Positions 1-6,129 are shown, counted from the stretch's first letter. The stretch is DNA of 6,622 nucleotides from Burkholderiales bacterium (GCA_028868455.1 JAGWUK010000168.1:1-6622), one strand, 5' to 3'. The notes: generated by a model from the letters alone, not told the origin. Translations and numbers: made by a program.

Positions 1-445
1 AAAAAATATCGGATTGAATGAATCCTACTGTGCGTCCATATTCCCGTATGCCGTTACCGATGACATACGCGGCAAACGCCAGACTCAATACAAGGCTGCT
101 GGTCGCGGAATGCGTCATTGCGGGAAAAAATTCGACCAGGCCAAATGCAATCACGCTCATGATCGCCGTCCAGAAAATCTGCCGGTACCAATACCGGCGC
201 AACAAACTTTTTCTGGTGTCGGCATTGACAGCACTGGCAACGGTGGTCAGCGGACCGGCAATCCAGGAATCGACAATCAATCCGGCCAGCAAACCACCGG
301 CATAAAGCTGGCCATATAATCCGTAGTCGTTCTTGTTGACCAGTCGAATGAGTAATGCACTAATAGCAAAATTCAGAGCGCTCAATATGCCCTGATCGAT
401 CACGGACAAAATGGAAGACGATAAAAATTTTTTATGAAAATCCAT
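1..445 (-). CDS. Polysaccharide (O-antigen/exopolysaccharide) flippase-like membrane protein, N-terminal part only
   Basis: The gene reads leftwards from ATG at 445-443 and leaves the window after 148 codons without a stop. An in-frame TAA lies four codons upstream of that ATG, which fixes it as the first possible ATG; the ribosome binding site is weak (AAGG about 2 nt before it). The protein starts MDFHKKFLSSS and shows about four hydrophobic segments, near residues 9-35, 46-68, 90-107 and 115-133. They are separated by a basic loop (RKSLLRRYWYR, 78-88) and followed by REYGRTVGFIQSD at 134-146. This layout, including the 'RxDYGLYGQ'-like stretch after the first helix (NKNDYGLYG, 37-45), resembles Wzx/PST-type lipid-linked oligosaccharide flippases of the inner membrane. 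These move polysaccharide repeat units from the cytoplasmic to the periplasmic side. The family call is by recognition only, and the substrate cannot be told from this fragment. It is divergent from queC with a 111-bp shared upstream region. Another multi-helix transporter of the MATE-like fold would be the main alternative. Confidence 0.72.
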   Translation of the reverse strand, partial: MDFHKKFLSSSILSVIDQGILSALNFAISALLIRLVNKNDYGLYGQLYAGGLLAGLIVDSWIAGPLTTVASAVNADTRKSLLRRYWYRQIFWTAIMSVIAFGLVEFFPAMTHSATSSLVLSLAFAAYVIGNGIREYGRTVGFIQSDIF

Positions 446-502
446 GACCTTGCTTTAACATTCCATTCATTCGAGCAGCACATTACCATCATGCACTATT
501 GA

Positions 503-530
503 TGCACAAAGTGTTTCACACTTTTACAAT
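503..530 (+). promoter_or_regulatory. Candidate sigma-70 promoter for queC
   Basis: TGCACA (503-508, 4 of 6 matches to TTGACA), a 16-bp spacer and TACAAT (525-530, 5 of 6 matches to TATAAT) would place the transcription start near 537, giving a leader of about 20 nt before the queC ATG at 557. The spacer is filled by a perfect inverted repeat (508-524). The -35 is mediocre, so this is a by-eye candidate. A second option, TTTACA at 524-529 with a 17-bp spacer and a poor -10, is weaker. Confidence 0.3.
508..524. repeat. Perfect 7-bp inverted repeat, operator-like
   Basis: AAAGTGT (508-514), a three-base centre TTC, then ACACTTT (518-524) form a perfect dyad. It sits between the candidate -35 and -10 of queC and also upstream of the divergent flippase-like gene. 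The arms have low GC and no T-run follows, so a terminator is unlikely. A repressor or activator binding site is the natural reading, but no regulator is identifiable from the sequence. Confidence 0.5.
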
Positions 531-556
531 CAGTTTTCAACTTTTTACACAGCGAT

Positions 557-1273
557 ATGAACAACTTCACAAACAATGACGGGGCTCTGGTTCTCTTTAG
601 CGGAGGGCAAGATTCTACGACATGTCTGGCCTGGGCGTTATCGCGTTATGCACGCGTCGAAACTATCGGATTCGATTACGGGCAGCGACATGCAATTGAG
701 CTCAGCGTGCGTCCGGTTCTGCTGGAAAAAATGCGCAGTTTTTCATCCGACTGGCAACAGCGGCTAGGTGAAGATCATATGGTTGATTTGTCATTGATAT
801 CGCAGTTATCGCAGACTGCAATGACGGAAGATATTGCCATTGAGATGCAGGAAAACGGATTGCCGAATACCTTCGTTCCTGGACGTAACCTGATGTTCAT
901 GACCGTCGCAGCGACACTGGCCTATCGCCGCGGACTCAATGTGCTGGTTGGCGGCATGTGCGAAACGGATTTCTCTGGCTATCCGGATTGTCGCGACGAC
1001 ACCATGAAGGCGCTGCAAGTGGCACTGAATCTGGGCATGGCGACGCGCCTTAAACTCGAAACACCTTTAATGTGGATCAACAAAGCACAGACCTGGAAAA
1101 TGGCAGAGCGACTTGGGGGCTCCGCGCTGGTCGATCTGATACGTAGCGATACCCATACCTGCTATCTGGGTGAACGCGGACAATTGCATGACTGGGGATA
1201 TGGTTGCGGCACCTGCCCAGCCTGTGCATTGCGCGCACGGGGTTATGCGCAATATTGCAATAAGGAATGGTGA
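557..1273 (+). CDS. queC: 7-cyano-7-deazaguanine (preQ0) synthase QueC
   Basis: QueC is a cytoplasmic, zinc-containing, ATP-dependent enzyme that converts 7-carboxy-7-deazaguanine and ammonia to preQ0, a precursor of queuosine in tRNA. The 238-residue protein is close to the usual family length. It carries the N-type ATP pyrophosphatase P-loop SGGQDST at residues 15-21, the DYGQRH motif at 40-45, FVPGRNLMF at 106-114 and the substrate-region motif [11 protein letters not shown] at 136-146. The four zinc cysteines are C202, C217, C220 and C223 (CGTCPAC at 217-223). The gap between the first two cysteines is 14 residues, longer than in E. coli QueC, and contains HDWGYG; I recall this as the form seen in many alpha- and betaproteobacteria. 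The ATG at 557 has no strong Shine-Dalgarno sequence, but the P-loop sits at the expected distance from it. No queD, queE or queF is nearby. The next gene lies 69 bp downstream on the same strand, so cotranscription is possible but not shown. Confidence 0.93.
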   Translation: MNNFTNNDGALVLFSGGQDSTTCLAWALSRYARVETIGFDYGQRHAIELSVRPVLLEKMRSFSSDWQQRLGEDHMVDLSLISQLSQTAMTEDIAIEMQENGLPNTFVPGRNLMFMTVAATLAYRRGLNVLVGGMCETDFSGYPDCRDDTMKALQVALNLGMATRLKLETPLMWINKAQTWKMAERLGGSALVDLIRSDTHTCYLGERGQLHDWGYGCGTCPACALRARGYAQYCNKEW

Positions 1274-1342
1274 AATTGTAAGCCTGTAGTTAGTTTGATG
1301 GACTAAAATCAATTTATTCCATTTTCCGGGTTCATCACCGCT

Positions 1343-2086
1343 ATGCTGATCGCCTTTCTGACTGACTTGCATGCCAATCGTGAAGCGGTTTCTGCCTGTC
1401 TGGCGCATGCCGAACGACAAAACGTCACCAAGTACGCATTTCTCGGTGATCTGGTTGGTTACGGCGCTGATCCGGCATGGGTCATGGAAACCGTCATGGA
1501 CTATGTGAAACGCGGCGCATGGGTATTAATGGGCAATCATGATGCTGGCGTTTTGCAAGATGACAGGCAAGGCATGAATCCGGTTGCACGTCAGGTCGTG
1601 GAATGGACACGATCGCAGCTTAGTAACGAACAACTGGATTTTATTCGTGCGCTTCCCTATCGCATAGAGTCAGAGGATTTACTTTTCGTACACGCAAACG
1701 CCTGGGCGCCGGAAAAGTGGGAGTACATAGACGGAGTGATGGAAGCAATGCGCAGTATGCATGCGACCAAAGCTGCCATTACATTTTGCGGACATGTGCA
1801 TATGCCCACCCTGTACCACATGACGATGACGGGTAAAACCGGCGAATTTCTCCCCACACCAGAAAGCAGCATTCCACTCAGCAAACAACGGCGCTGGCTG
1901 GTCATTCCCGGTTCGGTCGGACAACCTCGTGATGGCAATCCGGCGGCCTGTTATGCGACATTTGATACGGAAACCCAGGAGCTGACCTATTTCCGCGTTC
2001 CCTACGACGCGGAGCAAGCGTCACAAAAAATACTCGACGCGGGACTACCCGCGAGCCTTGCCGAACGACTGCTCACAGGGAACTGA
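1343..2086 (+). CDS. Calcineurin-like metallophosphoesterase (YfcE/MJ0936-type)
   Basis: This is a 247-residue soluble protein without signal peptide or membrane segments. It has all the metal-binding blocks of the calcineurin-like phosphoesterase superfamily: DLH at 8-10, GDLVGYGADP at 35-44, GNHD at 64-67, a histidine in FVHAN at 115-119, and GHVH at 150-153. D8, H10, D36, N65, H117, H151 and H153 are the predicted ligands of a dinuclear metal centre. The C-terminal block PGSVGQPRDGNP at 189-200 is typical of the Metallophos_2 subgroup, whose members hydrolyse phosphodiesters, nucleotides or sometimes phosphoproteins; the substrate here is unknown. Translation of the following kinase gene starts one base after this stop, with its ribosome binding site inside this reading frame, so the two are almost certainly cotranscribed. 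That context makes a role in opposing the kinase, or in handling a nucleotide signal, worth considering, but this is inference. The ATG at 1343 has only a weak upstream purine stretch (CCGGG, about 13 nt away), so the start is supported mainly by the DLH block falling right after the first strand. Confidence 0.87.
   Translation: MLIAFLTDLHANREAVSACLAHAERQNVTKYAFLGDLVGYGADPAWVMETVMDYVKRGAWVLMGNHDAGVLQDDRQGMNPVARQVVEWTRSQLSNEQLDFIRALPYRIESEDLLFVHANAWAPEKWEYIDGVMEAMRSMHATKAAITFCGHVHMPTLYHMTMTGKTGEFLPTPESSIPLSKQRRWLVIPGSVGQPRDGNPAACYATFDTETQELTYFRVPYDAEQASQKILDAGLPASLAERLLTGN
2077..2081 (+). promoter_or_regulatory. Ribosome binding site of the kinase-Usp gene, inside the phosphoesterase 3' end
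   Basis: AGGGA lies 6 nt before ATG at 2088. It settles the start of the kinase gene at 2088 instead of an in-frame TTG at 2058, which would add ten residues and has no such site. With the arrangement TGA-C-ATG, a ribosome ending the phosphoesterase can restart directly, which suggests translational coupling. Confidence 0.7.
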
Positions 2087-2087
2087 C

Positions 2088-3527
2088 ATGAACGCGCGCA
2101 GTCACCAAAGTCTGCAGACGGGCATGGAATTTGACGGCTATCGTCTCGAAGAAAAACTGCACACCGGCGGCATGGCCGCACTGTGGCGTGTCACGGATCT
2201 GCGCGACCGGCACCTGAACAAGGATGAACCTGCGCGACGGGTTCCGCCATTGATCATGAAAGTTCCTTTACTGTTCTCGACCGATGATCCGACGGCCATC
2301 GTTGCGTTTGAAGTTGAACAGATGATCATGCCGAAATTAAAAGGCCTGCATGTTCCGCAGTATTTCGGTTCTGGCGATTTCGATGCTCAGCCGTATATTG
2401 TGATGGAACAAATCGCCGGCGAATCATTGCGTAGCCGTTTTGCGCAAGCACCTTTACCGGTCGACGAAGTGGTTACCGTAGGGATCAAGGTTGCACAGGC
2501 TTTACAGGATTTACACCGTCAGCATGTCATCCATCTGGATATCAAACCCAGCAACATCATGTTTCGCGACAGTGGAGAAGCCGTTCTGATCGATTTCGGC
2601 TTGTCACGTCATGATCGGCTGCCCGATTTGCTTGATGAAGAGTTCCGCTTGCCCATGGGCACCGGGCCATATATTTCGCCGGAACAGGTGATGGGCGTGC
2701 GCAATGAACCGCGCTCAGACCTGTTCTCCTTAGGTGTATTGCTTTACCATCTGGCGACCGGTGAAAGGCCGTTCGGGCACCCGACATCGGTATCCGGTTT
2801 GAAAAAACGTCTGTACCGAGACCCGATTCCGCCACGCAGCCACAAGGCCGACGTGCCACGTTGGCTACAGGAAATTATATTGCGCTGTCTGGAAGTTGAT
2901 CCTGCTGCGCGCTTTGATACGGCAGCAGAACTCGCATTTGTACTCCAGCATCCGGAGCAGTTGACGTTGACCACACGCGCCGACAAAAGTGCTCAAGATG
3001 GGTATCTGTCTGTCCTGAAACGACGTTTTCGGGTTGCCGGGTCTGAGCCTGCATTGCAGCACAGCGTTTCTGAGCAATTGTCCAAGGCACCCATTATTGT
3101 TGCGGCGCTTGATCTGACTCATGGTTCACAGTCGCTGGCTGAAAGTCTGCTGCATATCACGCGACGCATGCTGCAAACAGAGCCGGGAGCCAGACTGGCA
3201 TGCCTGACCATACGCAAGACCAGCCGGATCGGCATGGATGAAAGCCTGATACAGCAAGGTGAAAACATCCACGTTAAACAGCTGGTTGATCTGAAACACT
3301 GGGCGCGTCCGCTCAATCTGAGCCCTGACAAAATTACTTTTCATGTTCTGGAAGCGTCAGATCCGGCCAGTGCCATTGTCGATTATGCGCGCAACAACGG
3401 TGTCGACCATATCATCATCGGATCGCGTGGCAGTTCCGCCATCCGGCGCTACCTGGGCAGCGTCTCTGCACAGGTCGTCGCCGAAGCGGAATGCACGGTC
3501 ACCGTGGTCAAATTCCAGGGCAAATAA
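2088..3527 (+). CDS. Serine/threonine protein kinase fused to a universal stress protein (Usp) domain
   Basis: The 479-residue protein has an N-terminal Hanks-type kinase domain (about 18-286), a linker, and a C-terminal Usp domain (about 335-476); no transmembrane segment is visible, so it should be cytoplasmic. Kinase landmarks are the glycine-rich loop HTGGMAALW (25-33), catalytic lysine K58 in LIMKVP, the alpha-C glutamate probably E77, HLDIKPSN (149-156) with D151, K153 and N156, DFG at 169-171, GTGPYISPEQ at 191-200 and the helix-F aspartate D211. All essential catalytic residues are present. Departures from the norm are histidine for the first P-loop glycine, leucine for arginine in the HRD motif (a non-RD kinase, usually not controlled by activation-loop phosphorylation), SPE for APE, and an insertion of about 15 residues between strands beta-2 and beta-3 (about 38-53). 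The Usp domain begins APIIVAALD and ends with a nucleotide-binding-like G-SR-G-(8)-GS motif at 445-458, close to the classical G-2x-G-9x-G(S/T) signature but one residue shorter. ATP binding is therefore plausible but unproven. Fusions of this type are known in betaproteobacteria; their substrates and signals are not known to me. It is coupled to the upstream metallophosphoesterase. Confidence 0.89.
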   Translation: MNARSHQSLQTGMEFDGYRLEEKLHTGGMAALWRVTDLRDRHLNKDEPARRVPPLIMKVPLLFSTDDPTAIVAFEVEQMIMPKLKGLHVPQYFGSGDFDAQPYIVMEQIAGESLRSRFAQAPLPVDEVVTVGIKVAQALQDLHRQHVIHLDIKPSNIMFRDSGEAVLIDFGLSRHDRLPDLLDEEFRLPMGTGPYISPEQVMGVRNEPRSDLFSLGVLLYHLATGERPFGHPTSVSGLKKRLYRDPIPPRSHKADVPRWLQEIILRCLEVDPAARFDTAAELAFVLQHPEQLTLTTRADKSAQDGYLSVLKRRFRVAGSEPALQHSVSEQLSKAPIIVAALDLTHGSQSLAESLLHITRRMLQTEPGARLACLTIRKTSRIGMDESLIQQGENIHVKQLVDLKHWARPLNLSPDKITFHVLEASDPASAIVDYARNNGVDHIIIGSRGSSAIRRYLGSVSAQVVAEAECTVTVVKFQGK

Positions 3528-3549
3528 GACCATCCGCAAGGCTTATTTG
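3521..3549. repeat. Inverted repeat spanning the convergent stop codons
   Basis: CAAATAAG (3521-3528) and CTTATTTG (3542-3549) form a perfect 8-bp dyad with a 13-nt centre. The TAA of the kinase gene (3525-3527) and the TAA of the minus-strand binding protein gene (3543-3545) lie one in each arm. The stem is AT-rich and no T-run follows on either strand, so it is at best a weak bidirectional terminator. It could also arise by chance because both genes end in AAA-TAA. Confidence 0.35.
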
Positions 3550-4742
3550 GTACGGACAATCAGACCGCTATTGGCATCTTCTTTATAGGCGTAATTCACG
3601 CGGCCCTTACGTATTTCCCCCATAAATACCATGCCTTGCACAATCGCTTCGTGGTCTGATTTCGAAAACGGCTTTCTGTAACGCGTGATCACCGTCGAGG
3701 TCGCGTCATATTTCATGTTTTCCAGCGCATCACGAATTTTTTTGGGTTCGGTAGTATTTGCCTGCATGATTGCCAGGCTCAGTATGCGCAAGGCATCATA
3801 GGTTTGTGCGGCAGACACGGCAGACGGGATGTTCTTGACGTTATTTAAACGAAAGTAGGACAAAACAAAACTGCTGCTGCGGTTGCTGGATTCGTTTTCG
3901 ATAAATGTCACCGGCATTCTTGCGCCTTCTGCGTTAGCCCCGGCGAGTTCGACAAAACTGCGCTGTGATAGTGTCCAGGAGCCGGTCAACGGTAAATTCG
4001 CTTTCGTTTTGGCGATACTGTTCGCCACCATTGCGGCCTCCGAGCTTAAGCAATACAAGGCGATAATTTGCGCACCTGCATGCTTTGCCTTCAGCACTTG
4101 TGCCGACATGTCCGTGTCGCCAACTTTAAAGCTCTCGATGGCAACAGGTGCCATCTGTCTTTTTTGCAATGCAGAGACCAGATTGTCTTTGCCGAATTCA
4201 CCGTAAGGCGTGTCGTCATGCAGGATGGCAATATGCGTCAGTTTGCGTCTGTCGATGACGTCGTTGAGAATGGCCGCAGGTTGCACATTGTCACTGGCTG
4301 AGACGCGGAAGATATAACTGTCCGGCAGCGCTGGCGGCATGAATTGTTTAGTCACAATGGCACCAGTCGCAACACTGATGATCAAGGGAATTTTGGCATC
4401 CTGAAATATCTTCGCCGCCGGTAACGCCACGCCAGTATTGGCATACCCCACTACCGCGACCACTTTTTCTTTTTCGATCAATTCTTTTGCCATCGCGACC
4501 CCGATGGCAGGCGTCGCCTGATCGTCACGCTCGACCAATTCTATTTTTCGCCCTAATACGCCACCTATCTGGTTGATGTCTTGCAGGAATACCCTGGCAC
4601 CACCACGCAGGCTTTCCCCCATATCCGTTGAAGACTGGCCGGTAAACGGACCAATAATCCCGATCCGTATCGGCGGCGCATCCGCCTTGGCTGCGCCAAC
4701 ACAAAATACCAATAAAGCAGTTACCAAAACAGAAATGCGCAT
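3543..4742 (-). CDS. Branched-chain amino acid ABC transporter-type periplasmic substrate-binding protein (LivK-like)
   Basis: The 399-residue product starts with a Sec signal peptide: MRISVLVTALLVFCVGAAKA with likely cleavage after residue 20 (AKA before D21). C14 is not in a proper lipobox because F13 precedes it, so a soluble periplasmic protein is expected. The mature part follows the Peripla_BP_6 pattern: IRIGIIGPFTG at 25-35, a conserved GGARVFLQDIN region at 47-57, GGVLGRKIELVERDD at 60-74, then the VVGYANTGVALPAA region and the hinge-crossing ILHDDTPYGEFG segment. The family captures branched-chain amino acids, amides, urea or aromatic compounds for ABC uptake; the ligand cannot be read here. 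Start choice is supported by GGAG 7 nt upstream of the ATG. No permease or ATPase genes (livHMGF) are in view, so it may serve a transporter encoded elsewhere. phnM lies upstream on the same strand but is separated by 168 bp that include a terminator candidate, so this gene probably has its own promoter. It converges with the kinase gene. Confidence 0.87.
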   Translation of the reverse strand: MRISVLVTALLVFCVGAAKADAPPIRIGIIGPFTGQSSTDMGESLRGGARVFLQDINQIGGVLGRKIELVERDDQATPAIGVAMAKELIEKEKVVAVVGYANTGVALPAAKIFQDAKIPLIISVATGAIVTKQFMPPALPDSYIFRVSASDNVQPAAILNDVIDRRKLTHIAILHDDTPYGEFGKDNLVSALQKRQMAPVAIESFKVGDTDMSAQVLKAKHAGAQIIALYCLSSEAAMVANSIAKTKANLPLTGSWTLSQRSFVELAGANAEGARMPVTFIENESSNRSSSFVLSYFRLNNVKNIPSAVSAAQTYDALRILSLAIMQANTTEPKKIRDALENMKYDATSTVITRYRKPFSKSDHEAIVQGMVFMGEIRKGRVNYAYKEDANSGLIVRTK

Positions 4743-4749
4743 AGTCAGT

Positions 4750-4754
4750 CTCCA
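4750..4754 (-). promoter_or_regulatory. Ribosome binding site of the LivK-like gene
   Basis: Reading the minus strand, TGGAG sits 7 nt before the ATG at 4742-4740, a near-ideal spacing. It supports this start and hence the complete signal peptide. Confidence 0.65.
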
Positions 4755-4825
4755 GAAAAATTATTGTATTTATTAAACCTCAAGCATATGTCCGAGTTGA
4801 ATGAGGCAAAGTCGGGCATCGTTAT

Positions 4826-4849
4826 TTCAGGGTGCAGTACGGGCCTGAA
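4826..4849. repeat. Short inverted repeat upstream of the LivK-like gene
   Basis: TTCAGG (4826-4831) and CCTGAA (4844-4849) are perfect 6-bp arms with a 12-nt centre, about 85-105 bp upstream of the LivK-like start. There is no T-run beside it on either strand, so it is not a good terminator. The arm and spacing sizes fit a binding site for a dimeric regulator, but a 6-bp dyad is also expected by chance. Confidence 0.25.
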
Positions 4850-4870
4850 CTCCAATCATCATGTCAGACG

Positions 4871-4889
4871 AAAATCTGGCTTTGCCAGA
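4871..4889 (-). terminator. Intrinsic terminator candidate after phnM
   Basis: On the minus strand, 21 nt past the phnM stop, TCTGGC-AAA-GCCAGA forms a perfect 6-bp stem with a 3-nt loop, followed at once by TTTT (plus-strand AAAA at 4871-4874). Position, stem GC (4 of 6 pairs) and T-run all suit a Rho-independent terminator of moderate strength. It implies that phnM transcription ends, at least in part, before the LivK-like gene. Confidence 0.6.
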
Positions 4890-4910
4890 GAAGCAATCAA
4901 CACACCATCA

Positions 4911-6065
4911 TCAGGCAATTTGCCGCCCTTGCTTCCAAACACCGAGAATGACAGGGATATCCTGCATCATCCGCACACGCATAAAATCGGCGCGCAAACC
5001 AGCTGCAATGTCACCACGGTCTGTAAGACCGATCAACTTCGCTGGCCGGAGACTGACGGTAGACATGGCTTTGGACAGGGTATATCCATCTTGTTGCAAC
5101 AAAAAAGCCGCATGCAATAAGCTGCCAGGCACGTAGTCGGACGATAAAACGTCGAGCAAATCATGACGTGCCAATTCGCTGGCTGACACATTGCCGGAAT
5201 GTGAACCGTTGCGCACGCGATTCGGCGCCCCCATCACAATGGACAAACCTTGTTCTCGCGCTGCCCTGGCTGCCTGCAGCGTAGTCGGAAATTCTGAAAT
5301 GCTGACGCCATCAGCCACACCTTCGCGCACATGTTCCACGGTCGTGTCGTCGTGTGCAGCCAGTGGAATCGGATGCCCGTGTTGACGACAGAGTCGAATG
5401 ATTTGCGCTCTGTTGCTCATGACATGACGTTGTTGACGATCTATCAGCAAACCAAGCATCTGATCAACTTTTTTGTCACTCCAGCCGCGCTTTCCGGTCA
5501 CATACACACGGTAATGCTCAAGATTGGTCCATTGCCTTTGTCCCGGCGTGTGATCCATCAGGGAAACCAGGCGTAAATCGTCGTCATGCACATAGGGCTC
5601 AAACATCGCCAATAAGTCTGGCTCAGCCAATTCCAGTCGCATGTGCAAAAAGTGATCGGCACGTAAAATCTGCATCTGCGTAGCGTCCCGCAAACCCTGG
5701 ATGCAACTGGCCATCGTTTTTATCCGCACGCTATCGGGATCGATATCGCCGACCGAAATTGCATCAAGCACCGTAGTAATGCCAGCGGCAGCGATTTGCG
5801 CGTCATGAGCAAGGATAGCGGGCAATACTGGCCAATTGACTTTCGGTCTGGGCATCAGGTGTTTTTCCAGATTATCCGTATGTAATTCAACCATGCCGGG
5901 CAGCAGATAATCGCCATGCCAGTCGTCACCGGACAATCCGCTTGAACCCACCTCAATATCCTGAATGACACCATGTGCAATTCTGCATGAACCAGTAAAT
6001 TCGTCTTCGGAAGTCACGATTCTGGCATTGCGGATAACGCCATCAAAACTGGTGCTGAAATTCAT
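4911..6065 (-). CDS. phnM: Alpha-D-ribose 1-methylphosphonate 5-triphosphate diphosphatase PhnM
   Basis: PhnM is an amidohydrolase-superfamily enzyme of the carbon-phosphorus lyase pathway. It releases pyrophosphate from alpha-D-ribose 1-methylphosphonate 5-triphosphate, giving the 5-phosphate that PhnJ cleaves. With the ATG at 6065 the protein has 384 residues, against about 378 in E. coli. It keeps the family blocks: LPGMVELHTDN at 55-65 with H62 and D64, PRPKVNWP at 72-79, AAGITTVLDAI at 93-103, SLMDHTPGQRQ at 168-178, AHDDTT at 237-242, EFPTT at 258-262, MGAPNRVRNGSHSGN at 278-292 and SSDY at 308-311. No inactivating change is visible. An upstream in-frame ATG at 6107 would add 14 mostly hydrophobic residues and overlap a candidate -10 element, so 6065 is preferred, although neither start has a clear Shine-Dalgarno sequence. 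None of phnGHIJKL or phosphonate transport genes is in view; phnM stands alone, with a terminator candidate behind it and a divergent gene ahead of it. Confidence 0.9.
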   Translation of the reverse strand: MNFSTSFDGVIRNARIVTSEDEFTGSCRIAHGVIQDIEVGSSGLSGDDWHGDYLLPGMVELHTDNLEKHLMPRPKVNWPVLPAILAHDAQIAAAGITTVLDAISVGDIDPDSVRIKTMASCIQGLRDATQMQILRADHFLHMRLELAEPDLLAMFEPYVHDDDLRLVSLMDHTPGQRQWTNLEHYRVYVTGKRGWSDKKVDQMLGLLIDRQQRHVMSNRAQIIRLCRQHGHPIPLAAHDDTTVEHVREGVADGVSISEFPTTLQAARAAREQGLSIVMGAPNRVRNGSHSGNVSASELARHDLLDVLSSDYVPGSLLHAAFLLQQDGYTLSKAMSTVSLRPAKLIGLTDRGDIAAGLRADFMRVRMMQDIPVILGVWKQGRQIA

Positions 6066-6099
6066 AAATAAAGACAATAGAAAAATTTGATAACAGAAC

Positions 6100-6129
6100 A
6101 TTATCATGAATCAAATCAGACGCTTCCAA
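6100..6129 (-). promoter_or_regulatory. Candidate sigma-70 promoter for phnM
   Basis: On the minus strand, TTGGAA (6129-6124, 4 of 6) and GATAAT (6105-6100, 5 of 6) are separated by 18 bp, placing a start near 6093 and a leader of about 28 nt before ATG 6065. It argues against the upstream ATG at 6107, which would lie ahead of the transcription start. I see no clear Pho box, but a degenerate one could be missed by eye. Confidence 0.35.

Noticed and set aside
14..319. Two plus-strand open frames of about 100 codons in the first 320 bases
   Set aside because: They are antisense shadows of the flippase-like gene, with low-complexity polar content and no recognisable domain.
1276..1309. Possible promoter before the phosphoesterase (TTGTAA and TAAAAT)
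   Set aside because: The -10-like TAAAAT at 1304-1309 is good, but the only -35-like element is 22 bp away, too far for a normal sigma-70 promoter.
2058..2087. TTG start ten codons upstream of the kinase-Usp ATG
   Set aside because: It would overlap the phosphoesterase gene, uses a rare start codon and lacks a ribosome binding site, whereas ATG 2088 has AGGGA at 6 nt.
3494..3506. Near-palindrome CACGGT-C-ACCGTG inside the end of the kinase-Usp gene
   Set aside because: It encodes the conserved last beta strand (TVTV) of the Usp domain and has a one-base centre, so it cannot form a useful hairpin; probably a by-product of coding.
4764..5136. Plus-strand open frames of 118 and 91 codons opposite the 3' end of phnM
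   Set aside because: They overlap a strongly conserved enzyme gene on the other strand and show no family features.
6066..6107. Upstream in-frame ATG for phnM adding a hydrophobic 14-residue N-terminus
   Set aside because: PhnM is a cytoplasmic enzyme without signal sequence, the extra residues match nothing in the family, and the codons overlap a candidate -10 element.
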